Below, one piece after another: positions 25,573 through 37,370 of a DNA stretch of 64,000 nucleotides. The translations under genes and the position numbers were made by a program. Positions within the stretch are counted from its first letter, which is position 1, and every line of letters begins with the position of its first letter. The notes beneath the pieces are model-generated. The model was not told the origin of the DNA. It did no database searches and was given only the letters and a program-made list of their open reading frames with translations. Origin of the DNA: Adenophora triphylla var. japonica (Eukaryota > Streptophyta > Magnoliopsida > Asterales > Campanulaceae); assembly GCA_022495995.1 (NCBI GenBank), contig JAFEMH010004871.1, forward strand, positions 1 to 64,000. Direction: 5' to 3'.

Positions 25573-28500
25573 ATGGCCACTCCTTCAGCCAACACACTCT
25601 CAAACCCATCTGACCCCAATAATCCCATCATTTTGGTTAATTTCTCTCAATGCAAAACTCTAACACCCTACACCTATCTCACTTGGGCCGCCCAAATAAC
25701 CAACCTTCTCTTTGGTCTGGACCTTCAGCGCTTCATTGACGATGATCACTCTCCACCCGACGCCAAAATCATTAAAGATGACACAACCATTGATAACCCA
25801 GCCCTCACCACTTGGAATCGCCAAGATCGATTAATCCTAAGTGCCCTAATAGGAACCCTTGATCCCACTGTTGCACCTCTTGTCACTCGAGCCAAATCCA
25901 CCCGTCAGGCTTGGACAACACTTCAAACCACTTATGCCAACCCCTCAAGAGGCCATATTCTCCAAATCAAAGACACCCTTGACAATATCACCAAAAACAC
26001 CCAATCCATCTCCGATTACATGCATGCCATAAAGTCTTGCACTGAAAAACTAGCCCTTATGGGCAAGCCAATGGATACTGAGGATATCATAGCCAAGATC
26101 CTCAAAGGTCTTGACTATGAATCCTACAAACCCGTAATTGATTCTACACGAGCCCGTGACACACCAATCTCTTTCGAAGCCCTTCATGAAAAGCTTATCA
26201 ACCATGAACTCTCCATGAAACAAAACACCACACCACTCCCAGCCTCGGCTCATGTTACTCATTCCCGCAATTTCACTCCTCACCCCTACAATCGTACCAC
26301 CCACTCTCACCCCTCTGGTGTTAACCCCGGTCCTATCATACCATCCCCCACACATGATCGCTCCACAAATACCAAAGCCACTACTCCATTCAAGGGAAAG
26401 TGCCAGTACTGCCGCCTCACAGGCCATGTTATCTCCCAGTGCCACAAATTCAAACGTGAATACCCCTCAGTCACATTCCCACCACCCAACCCCAGACCGC
26501 CTAATTCTCACCCAAATACCACTCCACGCTTTCACACAGCTTCCGCCCCACCCCATGCCACACCTCCCTCCTGGTTAATTGATAGTGGAGCAACCCACCA
26601 CATGACTAATGATCTCTCGAACCTTTCCCTTCACAGCCCCTATACCGGCAATGATGATGTAACTATTGGAGATGGATCCACTATACCCATTTCTGACATA
26701 GGTTCTTTTACTTTTCCCACCTCCTCTTCTTCTCTTGTCTTTAACAATGTCTTGCATGTTCCCTTAATCTCTCGTAATGTTTTATCTGTTTCTCAATTTT
26801 GCCTTGATAATAATGCCACTTTTGAATTCTCACAATCTTCTTTTCTTATCAAGGCAATCTCGACGAATCAACCTCTTCTCCATGGAAACCTTGAACATGG
26901 AGTCTACATCTGGCATCCTCCAACACCTCAAGCTCATCACAACATCTCCGCGTCTGCACAATCTTGGCATCATAGATTAGGACACCCTGCTCCCCCCATT
27001 TTATCTTTCCTACGTAATCATTTTCAATTACCTGTTTCTTCTAGTTCTTTACTTCCATGTAATCCATGCAATATCAACAAAAGTCATAAGATGCCATTTT
27101 TCGATTCTACTCTCACCTCACATGCTTCACTAGAAATCATATTCTCTGATGTCTGGACATCCCCCGTCCTTTCTCGAGATAATTTTAAATATTACGTCAT
27201 ATTCGTGGACCACTATACTAAGTACACTTGGTTATATCCTCTCAAAAATAAATCCGACACCTTTGTCACATTTCACAGATTCAAATCTATTGTTGAGAAG
27301 TTTTTCAACCGCCCCATCCTTCAAGTATTTTCGGATAATGGGGGAGAATACTTAAAAATAACACCCTCTCTCCTAAATGATGGTGTCACTCACCTTACAT
27401 CTCCTCCCCACACCCCAGAACACAATGGGTATGCTGAAAGACGCCATCGTCATATCGTAGAGACAGGCCTATCCTTACTCTCTCAAGCCAACATACCTCG
27501 AACCTACGGCCTTATGCCTTCACAACCGCGGTATACCTCATTAACCGCCTACCCACCGCCTCCTCAAAAATGATTCACCCTTTCTTCGTCTCTTCAAAAC
27601 ACCACCAAATTACAACAAACTCCGTAGCTTTGTCGCCTTTGCTACCCGTGGCTACGCCCTACGCCCGCACAAATTAGCCCCAAAATCCATTCCCCTGCAT
27701 TTTTGTAGGATACTCTCCTACGCAGTGCCTATTTTTGTCTTGACCCATCAACCCATCGAGTATACACTTCTCGTCATGTTAAGTTTTGTGAAACCGAATT
27801 CCCATACCTCTCTCTCTCCAAATTACAAACTGACCCCATTATCCCCAACCCATCTGAATGGTGCTCCATCACTCTCCCACTCCTACCAAAGAACTTCGCC
27901 TCCCGCCGTTAACTCGGGTTATTACACCACCACCCACACAACCCAACTCCATTCCTGTTCAACCTAACCTCCTCTCGTCCCCATCGAAAACTCCCCTCAC
28001 CTGACCAATACCCTCCACCCATCAAACACCACCTCAACCTAACATCCTGAAGCTCCAAATATGCTCACACCTGCTATCCCGCCTGCCTCCCCAACCCCAA
28101 GTGATACTACAGACTCAACACCCATTCCTCCACCACCAACCCCAGCACATTCCATAATCACACGCTCCAAGAATAACATAGTAAAACCCAACCCCAAGTA
28201 TGTACACCTCACCACCTTATTTTCCCCACACGCCCTTCCAAACACCACCAAACAAGCTCTCTCCCACCCTCACTGGAGATCTGCTATGATTGAGGAGCAT
28301 GAAGCACTCCCTCGAAATAATACCTAGACCTTAGTTCCTTCTACTGACTCTCAGAACATAGTGGGCTGCAAATGGGTCTTCCGTATCAAATACAACCCGG
28401 ATAATACTATACAAAAATACAAAGCTCGTTTGGTTGCTAAAGGCTTTCACCAACGACCCGGTGTTGACTATTCAGAAACCTTTAGCCCCGTCGTCAAACC

Positions 28501-29775
28501 TGTCACTGTACGCCTTCTACTTTCCTTAGCAGTTAGCAACAACTGGCCTATTCGTCAACTGGATGTTAATAATGCCTTTCTCCAAGGCACACTTACAGAA
28601 AAAGTCTTCATGGCTCAACCTCCCGGCTTTGTTGATTCCAAAAACCCTTCCTTTGTTTGTCAGTTATCCAAGGCAATTTATGGTTTAAAACAAGCTCCAC
28701 GAGCTTGGTTTACTGAGCTCAAAAACTACCTCATCTCATACGGCTTCGACCCCTCTCTAGCCGACCCATCTCTCTTCATTCTCACCAAAACTGCTCACCC
28801 TCTCTTTCTTTTGGTATATGTTGATGACATTATTGTCACCGGACCATCTACCATCAGCCTCTCTTCCTTCATCTCAGACCTTTCCTCCCGCTTCTCTCTT
28901 AAAGATCTTGGCCCTCTCTCCTACTTCTTAGGCATTGAGGTCACACCTAACACCCACGATCTTCTCCTTTCTCAGGCCAAATACACTCATGATATTCTCA
29001 CCCGCTATGATATGCTTTACTCTAAACCTTCCCCCACTCCTATGGACTCCAAAATCACTCTCACTGTCCCACACAACCCATACATGAACCATCTAAATAC
29101 CGTGCCATAGTTGGGAGCCTTCAATATCTTGCCATCACTCACCCCGATATTGCTTTTTCAGTTAACAAACTTGCTCAATACATGCAACACCCCACAGCCA
29201 CTCACTGGACTGCCCTCAAAAGAGTTCTACGGTATCTACATGGTTCTTCCCACTTGGGCATTCAACTTTTCAAATCAAACTCTCTGTCTCTTCACTCGTT
29301 ACGCCCAGATGCAGATTGGGCTGGGGACAAGAATGATTACGTCTCTACTACAGGGTTTCTCGTCTACCTTGGCAAGAATCCCATTGCTTGGTCTTCGCGA
29401 AAACAACGGGCACTCTCTCGCTCCTCCACAGAAGCTGAATTTCGAGTTGTGGCCGATGCTACTGCCGAAATCACATGGGTTCAAAACTTACTTTCTGAAC
29501 TTGGTATTACTCTTCCACACACACCCGTTATATACTGTGATAATCTCGGTGCCACCAGTTACTCTGCCAACCCAGTGTTTCACTCTCGCATGAAACATCT
29601 TGCTCTCTCCTTCCACTTTGTTCGGGAAAAGGTTCACTCTGGTTCCCTCCGTGTTCAACACATTTCGGGTAATGACCAACTTGCAGACGCTCTCACAAAG
29701 CCTCTTCCTCGCATTCGGTTCTCTCTACTTGTCTTCAAGATTGGCCTACTTCATCGATCGTCCATCTTGCGGGAG
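25573..29775 (+). pseudogene. Copia-B gag-pol, frameshifted
   Basis: A 666-codon open frame starts MATPSANTLSNPSDPNNPI. Gag contains LTWAAQITNLLFGLDL; the zinc knuckle is CQYCRLTGHVISQCHKF (about residue 276); protease is WLIDSGATHHMT (about 336). Integrase has WHHRLGHP..CNPCN, then FSDVW, FSDNGGEYL and EHNGYAERR, so its catalytic Asp, Asp and Glu are present. A one-base loss near 27505 (RTY then out of frame) ends this frame at 27573. Up to 28320 pieces lie in changing frames. A TAG replaces the Trp of NTWTLVP near 28325. RT (28361-29110) has [10 protein letters not shown] and [13 protein letters not shown] shift near 29093 separates it from RNase H (29182-29775), with DADWAG, STEAEF and NDQLADALTKPLPR. 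Confidence 0.88.
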
Positions 29776-29777
29776 CC

Positions 29778-30059
29778 TATCAGAGATAACACAAGTGTAA
29801 GTGTGAACACACCTCAACTCATACCAAAGACTGACGGATAGAACCTTCCAGAGATCTCAATATTCTTCTGTAATTATAGATTATAGGAGATTTGTGTAAA
29901 TCATTGTAATTATGTAAATCAGTATCATTAGCTGCAATTTAGGATATCTTCAGGTTTATATTAGGCAAGCCAATATTTGTGTTTAGGTATGTTCATATTC
30001 CCTGTATTATATAAACAAAGAATGTCAATAATAAAACTTATGTTTTCCATCATCTTATA
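29778..30059 (+). repeat. 3' LTR of copia-B
   Basis: 282 bp; differs from the 5' LTR at five positions. Preceded by a purine-rich tract ending cttgcgggagcc. Confidence 0.9.
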
Positions 30060-30064
30060 GATAC

Positions 30065-30281
30065 ATCCTTTTAAAGGGATGTATCTTTTACTTTCAAATA
30101 TATGTCTTTTGCAAGAGACAATATTTGAAGAGTCATATTACTTTAAATGATGTGTCCTTCAACTTTAAATTTTCTATAAATATTTTATTTAATAATTATG
30201 ATATTCCATACCCAATCATAATTATTTAATAAACTCATTTGAATATTTGTACATTTATAATTAACTCTAAATAATCCAACA
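30065..30281 (-). repeat. 5' LTR of copia-A, second part
   Basis: Continues the LTR with atgtatcttttactttcaaa and ends taatccaaca; matches 20200-20407. The attct TSD follows at 30282. Confidence 0.9.
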
Positions 30282-30663
30282 ATTCTTATATCGAAAAAGT
30301 ATTTGACGTATGGTGGATGTACTTTATGGAGTTAATCTGTATAATACGTTAAGTGTGCATTTTGAAAAGTACACGATATTATGCAAAAAAATAAAAATTA
30401 TTCTCTCCAATCCACGTAAATAGTCATAATTTGACTTTCTTCCTCATTTTGATTAATTTTGAACAAACAAAATATTAAATATTAGATATCGTCATGAAAA
30501 TCTAAAAATGTTATTGATGCATAAAGAAGTCTTAATAGACATAGATTGATCTTCCGTTTGTAGAAATTTTCCTTTTTCTTTAGTTTGAAGCATGACTATA
30601 CAGGTTTGTGTGTAGCATAAAGTAATTACTGTAACTGAAGCTCCTGTGTTGCATTTGATGTAG

Positions 30664-31605
30664 ATGATAAAGGAGGCAGTTGAGAAGTTGAATGGGGGCA
30701 GGGGTTCTTGTGAAGAAGCAATTTCGGAGTACATTAAGAATGAGTACAATAGTTTGCCATGGGCCCACCCGACCATACTAACGCACCACTTGAACAAGCT
30801 TAGTAAGAAGGGTGATATTATAGTGAGATGTGAGCGGGGCTATATTCTTCGTTCTGCTACCATTAGCTCTAGCCCTTGTCCTTCCCCTAGTGTTAGCTCT
30901 GACTGTAGTCCTTCCCCTAGTGTTAGCTCTGACTGTAGTCCTTACTCCACTTCCTCTAGCTCTAGCGGTTGTGATAGCCCTACTCCTACAAGGAGACACT
31001 TGAAGAGGAAGAGGAAGAGGAACATAAAAAAGAGCCGAATTCATGGAAATGGAAACGGCATACCACGGCTGCCAATTCCGAGCAGGGGACCAGGTAGACC
31101 GCGAAAGAAAGATGAGATTGAAAAGTTCAAGCGGAAGAAGATGATTCAGACAAGGAAAATGGGGGGGACCCGGAAGACGATTCATGGAAAGAAAAGGGGT
31201 CGACCACGTAAGAAGCGAACAGATGTGGGTGAAGAACATCATCAAGTGCTTGAAGTGGATAATCAACTAGTAGAACTTGAAAATGTGGTTGAAGAAAATA
31301 ATCAAGTTGCAGATATGGAAACGGAAGAGATAAAAGAAAATAATGAAGTAGAGTTACAAAATCAAGTGGTTTTGGAACAAAGTAAAGCAGAAGATGAACA
31401 TAATCTTGCTATTAGAAGTGAACAACAAGGACGAGGGGATGTTAAAAAACGGAAGAAGCACAAAAAACAAGAAAAGGTAATTAGTGCAGAGAATAACTCA
31501 GAAGAAAGGCAGAATGATGGACTTGAAGAAAATGAGCAAGCAGCAGAAAAAGAAGTGATTGTTGATCTTAATCAGAGTGTCCCTGATCATCCTTCTTATT
31601 TGGCG
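30664..31605 (+). CDS. H15/AT-hook chromatin protein, exon 2
   Basis: 314 codons, phase 0, between acceptor gatgtag|ATG (30663/30664) and donor GCG|gtaatt (31605/31606). Residues 1-62 complete the first linker-histone globular domain (MIKEAVEKLNGGRGSCEEAI, HHLNKLSKKGDIIV). A Ser/Pro-rich stretch with a tandem CSPSPSVSSD follows, then a basic patch KRKRKRNIKK (possible nuclear signal). AT-hooks are RGPGRPRKKD (about 141-150) and KKRGRPRKK (about 176-184). An acidic Gln/Glu-rich part follows. The last codons, VPDHPSYLA, are again the start of an H15 domain, to be completed by exon 3. H15 and AT-hooks bind linker or A/T-rich DNA, so a nuclear chromatin role is expected. Confidence 0.8.
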
Positions 31606-33055
31606 GTAATTCTTCCTACCTACCTCAGTTTCTCTTGCATGGATGTCATTTGCTTGAATCATTGAATGTCTTCCTTTTTTTTTCAACCGATCGATACTTG
31701 TAAATCATGCTTAACATTTTGTGCAGGGTATTTTCAAAAACTATTTGTGTCTATCAACTGGCATGCATCAGAATAGAGTACTTTGGTGCAATGTACAACA
31801 GCTTGATGCATGTCAATTGATGGTTCTGCTCTGTTGCTTACCTAGGTAGCTGGAGTATTTTCCTTCATAATGTATACTCTCCCGCATTCCATAAAAGAAT
31901 AGCCCCGTTTGATAAAATCAAACTTTTTTTGCATGTTTATACCTTTTGAAATGGAAAATGATTTATAAACAGATATAGTATAGTAAAAAGAAAATAATCT
32001 TCGAAATAAAATAAAAAATAGTTTTGAAAAAGTTATACTCCCACTGTCCCCAATTTATGGTCAACTTTTGGGTTTGAGAGACATTCTTAAGAAGTTGACT
32101 TTTAATCAATTTTAATGAGAGCTCTTGTAGAACCAAATTGCCCTAAAACACTTAATATCCGAGTACATAATGAAAAGAAATATTTTTATTGGTAATTGTA
32201 GTAATTCCTTTTGGAAATGGACAGTCATTTTGGGACAAGATTTTTTAAAGAACAAATTTGGGACGGAGAGAGTGGTGGGAAATAATCTACGAAATATGTT
32301 TCATGTGTTGTACAACATATTAAGATGACTAAGAAGCATGTTCCTTGGGTTGATATTGTAGAGGTCATAAATATTGGCTGCCCACATGTCCTGGAAATCA
32401 GATGTGTAATTACTCATAACATGATATTTCTACTTCCCATAATTTCTTTAGGTGCACGAATTCTCTGCCTCCCTCAACCAAAAGGCTCAAAATTGGATCC
32501 ATGTGGGTCTGTCCCCTAGCTCTGAACATTTTCATGTGTCCGTGTCTTGTGACAGTACATAGCATATTTCTGCCAGTAAATATGATCCCTTGTTTGCAAT
32601 GGGTAACCTTAATCGCAAAAAAGTGACCCTATCAGTTACCTTTTGATGCCTACCTTTTTATTTACACTCGGTGATCTGTAGGTTTTTAAGTATGTTGATC
32701 TCAAACTAGGTCTTTTGATGCTAAAAACCTTTTTATGACAGAGAAAGATTTTCAGTGTGACGAGATAGATGCACAATGTAATATCATTTGGGTACTTCCT
32801 GGATACTTTTATTCATTTACAAATGACATTCATTTCGGGATTGGGTTCTGAATCCGAGGTCTGATTTTCTGTATTCAAAGATATACGAGTGTGTGCCACT
32901 TCTTATTCATGAGTTTCTTATTTATTTTTGACATTTTGAGGTCAACTCTGTAAGCTAAACCTTCTGTTTGCAGGCTTATGTGTATTGATATGCATACGCT
33001 TTCAAATTGTTACATAAAGCAACTACTGAATCTAAAACGTTGTATTTTGATGTAG
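31606..33055 (+). other. Intron 2 (1450 bp)
   Basis: Starts gtaattcttcctacctcag-like sequence similar to the start of intron 1 (compare 18934-19000 with 31606-31675) and ends ttttgatgtag like intron 1. It holds one Stowaway-like MITE. No other coding sequence is seen. Confidence 0.7.
32038..32272. mobile_element. Stowaway-like MITE in intron 2
   Basis: Left end ctcccactgtccccaattt; right end caaatttgggacggagag, its approximate complement. About 235 bp, no frame. TA precedes it on the left, but no clean TA is seen on the right. Confidence 0.55.
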
Positions 33056-35758
33056 ATGATAGAGGAGGCAGTTGAGAAGTTGAATGAGGGCAGGGGTTCT
33101 AGTGAGGAGGCCATTTCAGAGTATATTAAAAATGAGTACAATAGTTTGTCACGGGCCCATCCAATCCTTGTTGCACATCACTTGAACAAGCTTAGCAAGG
33201 CGGGTGATATTATAGTGAGATGTGAACAGGGCTATATTGACGGACAATTTCAGGGCAACAAGGAGAGACAGATTCAGGGGAAGGGAAGAGGCAGGCCACA
33301 GAAAAACATTCCGGGCAGGGGAAGGGGTAGACCCCGTAAGAAAGATTATATTGACGGACAATTTCTTGTTCATGATGAAAAGTTCAAGAGGAAAAGGAGG
33401 ATTCAGAAGGGGGAAAAAGGTGGGTCCCGGAAGACAATTCAGGCGAGGAAACGGGGTAGACCACGTAAAAATAACGAGACTTCAGAAGATAGTCATCTGA
33501 GATTAGAGCAGACAGATGTGGATGAAGAACATCTTCAAGTGATTAAAGAGGTTGATCAATCAGTAGAACATGAAGATGCGTTTGGAGAATATACTCGAGT
33601 TGCAGATATGAGAATGGAAGAGATTAGAGAAAATAATGACGTTCAAGCACAAAATCAAGTGGTGTCGGAACAAAGTAAAGCAGAAGAACAGAATCATGCT
33701 TGTAGAAGTGAATCACTAGGACGAGGGGCTGTTGAAGAACGGGAGGAACATCAGAAACAAGAGAAATTAATGAGTGAAATACTGATTCAACGAGAAGAAT
33801 GGAAGAATGATGGAGGTGATGAAAATGAAGAATCTGCAGAAAAAGAAGTGATTGTTGATCAAAATCAGCCATGGAAACAAGAGGATAAGATAATTGCGGG
33901 AGAAGGCCAGGGAGAGGAACTACGCACATTTATTGGAGATGAATCCAGTCGGCAGCAAAAACAAGGAGAAGAAGTCGTTGAAGGAGAATGCCAAGATAAA
34001 GAGAAACACATTGAAATAGGTCAGGAAGGGGTTGAACTAGAGTTTGAAGTCTCTGAAGGACAATGTCAAGAGGAAGAACAGCAAACTGAAGTGATTCATG
34101 TGGATATTCAACTAGAAGATAAAGTTGTTGAAGGAAGATATCAAAAGGAAGAACAGCAAAACGAAGTGGTCCCCGAAGAAATTCAACTAGAAGATAAAGT
34201 TAACGAAGAGCAACAAGATGTACAGATGATCATGACTGAAGCAGAAGAAGATGGAAAGGTTGAAGGATGGAACGGACAAAGAGAAGAAGATAAAGGAGGG
34301 AGTTTAGAACACAATGAGTCGGAAAAACAAGTGACTGATGCCCTTGAAGAACAAATTTTGCAAAAGAAGCTGCTGATGGATGTGATTGCAGAGAAAAATC
34401 AGCAATACGAACCAGAAGAAAAAGATCAGGGGGAAGAGATACAAGATAATATTTCCCTGAAAGAGAAACTTTTGCAACAGAAACTACAAGAAATGGAAAT
34501 TGTGGAACAAGATCATCTACAGGGACAAAAAGTAGAAGTAGCTGAAGAGGTACATCCGCAGGAAGAGCTACAAGTTGAAGTGTTTCAGGAAGAAATTCTA
34601 AGAGAGATGGAAGTGGTGAAAGAACAACTAGAGTTAGGGATAATAATGAATGAAGAACTAGAAAATGGTGGTGTTGAAAAATCGAGTGGCCAACAGAAAC
34701 AAGTAAAAGGCATAAGTTTGCTACAGAGAGAGGTTGAACATGAGGTGATCATGGAACAAAAAGAACAACAGGAAGAGAAAATTCAAACATGTGAACACGA
34801 GGAGACCATGGAACAACAAGATCGGCAGGAAGTGCAAATTCAGCCATGTGAACAAGAGGACATATTCAGCATCAAGGGTGATTTACTTGTAAAACCAGAA
34901 ACTGAAGTAGCTGAAAGGATACATCAACAGGAAGAGCGACAAATCGATGAAATTTCAGCAGGACAAGTTGGTGAAAAACAACAAGTTCTGGGGGCTATCA
35001 GAAGTGAAGCAGAAGGTGGATCTGCTGAAGAAAGGAGTGAACACCATGAAGAAGAAAAAAGGGAGAGGGCAGAGGTGAATCGACTAGAAGAGCATGATGA
35101 TGATGTCAGCGAAGAACAAGATTTGGCACAAGAACAATGCAGTGAAGGAAACAAAGCAAAAATACAGGCATGCGAATTACGTCAACGGATAATCATGGAA
35201 ATAAATGATCAGACAGAACAAGAAATTAAACTAGTTGATAGAGAGCGAAATCTAGAAGAAGAGCTGAATGTCGAAGCATTTGAGAAAGAAAATCAACAAC
35301 AAGGAAAACGTAATGTTGAGAGCTTGCAGTTATGTGATGTTCGTAGTGATGATTCAAAGGCTCTTCCATGTAAATCTTTTTGGTCTTTGATGGAAGATGA
35401 GAAGGACAAATTCTTAAACAATTTCAGAGATCAGGAATTGAAGAGTCCATGTCAAGAGGGAGAGATTTCTTACAGTAGCATGAAATCTGAAGAGGAGCAA
35501 ATTGAGATTCCACCTTTAGAAAGCTCTCCAAAATCACATATTGAAGAAATATCTTACTTGCATAATCCACGGACCAGGTTACAGCATTCGACAAGTCATA
35601 CTGGCAATGGGAGATCTTCTGAACTGATAATTTGTGCTCTTCCATGTATCAAAAAATTTCTCCCACCAGATTATCAGAATAAAAGTGAGCAGAGGCGATC
35701 TGGGTGGGAAGGCCTGAGGTCTCGTAGCCGAAATGTAGATGAAGTTGCAACATCAGAG
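33056..35758 (+). CDS. H15/AT-hook chromatin protein, exon 3
   Basis: 901 codons, phase 0 at both ends (acceptor gatgtag|ATG; donor GAG|gtaatt). It opens with a second H15 body, MIEEAVEKLNEGRGSSEEAI ... HHLNKLSKAGDIIV, very like exon 2 in both DNA and protein. AT-hooks follow at about residues 76-84 (RGRPQK, degenerate), 87-96 (GRGRPRKK) and 131-139 (KRGRPRKN). From about residue 150 to 790 the protein is extremely Glu/Gln-rich, likely a coiled coil or disordered region, with loose repeats of EGxxQxEEQQxEV (33977-34220). The end has less biased sequence (FWSLMEDEKDKFLNNF, RSGWEGLRSRSRN). An open frame of this length without stops argues for a functional gene. Known plant relatives are, as I recall, usually much shorter. 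Confidence 0.8.
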
Positions 35759-35908
35759 GTAATTTCTCAGAAGTGCTTCAAACTCTTGCTATCTGACTCT
35801 CGTAATGTTTTAATTGGTCATATCTTCTTATTTGATCCGCATTTTGTTGGCTTCCTATTCTTTGACCTTACCTTTGCTTTTCTAAATTGAATAATTCTGG
35901 GTTATCAG

Positions 35909-35974
35909 AGGCAACCTGTGCGGCGAAGTCCAAGACATCTTAATACTAGTTCAGACGCAGCTCCAATAGCAGAG
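35909..35974 (+). CDS. H15/AT-hook chromatin protein, exon 4
   Basis: 22 codons between ttatcag|AGG and GAG|gtaaat, phase 0. They encode RQPVRRSPRHLNTSSDAAPI plus AE, a basic patch followed by a small neutral stretch. The codon-exact fit to exons 3 and 5 and good splice signals support it. Confidence 0.7.
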
Positions 35975-36097
35975 GTAAATCTGCTACTCACTTGAACTTT
36001 ACAGTTTCTATCTTATGTTTGTGAAAAATCAATCAACAAAAAAATCTTATCGTTTATGTTATGTCCCAGTATAAGGTTCATATACTTTGGTTTTTTT

Positions 36098-36360
36098 TTC
36101 ATCTCAATTTAAGTTTAAGGTTCTTAGTTGTTTTATCTATAAATGACGAAGTATGAATAGTGTTTTGGACAATCTTGTCCTAATAAAAATTCATATAATA
36201 ATAATAAAAAATCGTTAATCTACTTTTCAGCCATTTACTTAATGAATAGTATTTTGGACAATGTTATCGACTCACTACAATTGTTGACCCATTTTACCTT
36301 AATTTTCTAAAAAACGTGTAAAGTGAAACTAAGAACTTTAAAATGGGACGGAGAAAATAT
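36098..36360. mobile_element. MITE-like segment
   Basis: Ends share aag(g/t)ttcttagttt in inverted orientation; the right end reads aaaatgggacggagaaaat, a Stowaway-type terminus. The left end is diverged, so boundaries are approximate. Confidence 0.4.
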
Positions 36361-36399
36361 TATTAAAGCCTAAAAATTATATAGAAGCCAAAATCTCAC

Positions 36400-37370
36400 A
36401 AAAAACGCGTTTTTCCTCCGCTTAGAAAAAAACGTGTTTTTAGAATTTTTAGAAGACGACGACGCCCACCACCGTTCTCGTCATTGTTCCTCAACAACAA
36501 CAAAACAATCACAAAACACAACAAAATCTACCAACACTCACCATTGCTGCAAATCGAATATCAAAATTCGAAATTCGAAATTAATCAATATCCCAGATCT
36601 AGTTCGTAAACATCTCAGATCTGGGTTTCGAAATTCGAAATCTCTTCTTACAGAATCTAAATTCAAATATCAAAATAGAAATAAAAAAGGGGAAACGAGG
36701 GTTTCGGGTTTGTCAGCAAGAGGGATCGATTTTGGATTTGCCATTGTTGTTTGAGCTTTTACCATTGTTGTTGCATGTGGCGAAAATTGCAGAAGATGGA
36801 GCAAGTGATGTGGAAGAGATGGATGGGGAGTAGGGGAGATGTGCTGGAATGTAGGTATGTAGAGGAGGAGGGGAATGGGAAGCAGAGAGGAAGTAAAAAT
36901 GTACCAGAGAGGAAGTAAAAATGTACCAGTGCACTTTTAAAAAAGTGCCAGTTAAAAATTCTTTTTGTCCAGAAACTCAATGTCAGTGCATGTGTAACAA
37001 AGTGTCAGTGCATGTGCAACAAAGTGCCAGTGTTAGTGTAAAAGAGTGCCAGTGTGAAGAGTGACAAGCATGTATATAAAAGTGCCAGTGTAAAAAGCGC
37101 CAGTGTCAGTTTAACAAAGTGCCAGTACAATAACACTGGCACTTTGTTAAACTGGCACCGACACTTTTTACACTGGCACTTTGTCACACATGCACTGGCA
37201 CTTTGTTTACACTGGCACTTTGTTAAAATGGTACTGGCACTTTTTTACACTGGCACTTTGTTACACATGCACTGGCACTTTGTCACGCTGGCATTTTGTT
37301 AAACTGTCACTGGCACAAACGGAAAATACAAAACACGTTTTTCGTAAGTAACAGGAAAAACTAGTTTTTT
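36400..37370. mobile_element. Foldback element with CACTGGCACTTTGTTA arrays
   Basis: Inverted ends of about 45 bp (left aaaaaacgcgtttttcct; right, other strand, aaaaaactagtttttcct, both followed by aaaacgtgtttt). Inside, agtgccagtg-type units (36915-37130) face ctggcactttgtta-type units (37130-37315), forming a palindrome centred near 37130. No clean TSD. Confidence 0.6.

Larger units (their letters stand above)
25225..30059 (+). mobile_element. Copia-B retrotransposon nested in the copia-A LTR
   Basis: 4,835 bp with two 282-bp LTRs and TSD gatac (25220-25224, 30060-30064). It runs on the plus strand, the same direction as the host gene. I count 5 differences between the LTRs (about 1.8%), so it is young, although pol already has several breaks. 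The gag-pol style ([27 protein letters not shown]) fits the Ale/Retrofit group, by general resemblance only. Confidence 0.92.
19818..30281 (-). mobile_element. Copia-A retrotransposon in intron 1, split by copia-B
   Basis: LTRs begin tgttagatcaaaatgtag and end taatccaaca on the plus strand: 19818-20407, and 24859-25224 plus 30065-30281. The 5-bp repeat attct flanks the whole (19813-19817, 30282-30286). Coding remnants run on the minus strand, opposite to the host gene. The right LTR (the 5' LTR of this element) is interrupted by copia-B with its own TSD, so copia-A came first. Confidence 0.9.

Noticed and set aside
26050..26445. Antisense frame in copia-B
   Set aside because: It mirrors the gag frame, which has clear gag and zinc-knuckle motifs.
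31606..31665. Exon 2 read through to the stop at 31663
   Set aside because: The downstream sequence resembles the start of intron 1, and splicing at gtaatt restores an H15 domain with exon 3.
36434..36754. 106-codon plus frame in intron 4
   Set aside because: It lies inside the foldback element, is low-complexity, and does not connect in frame to the gene.
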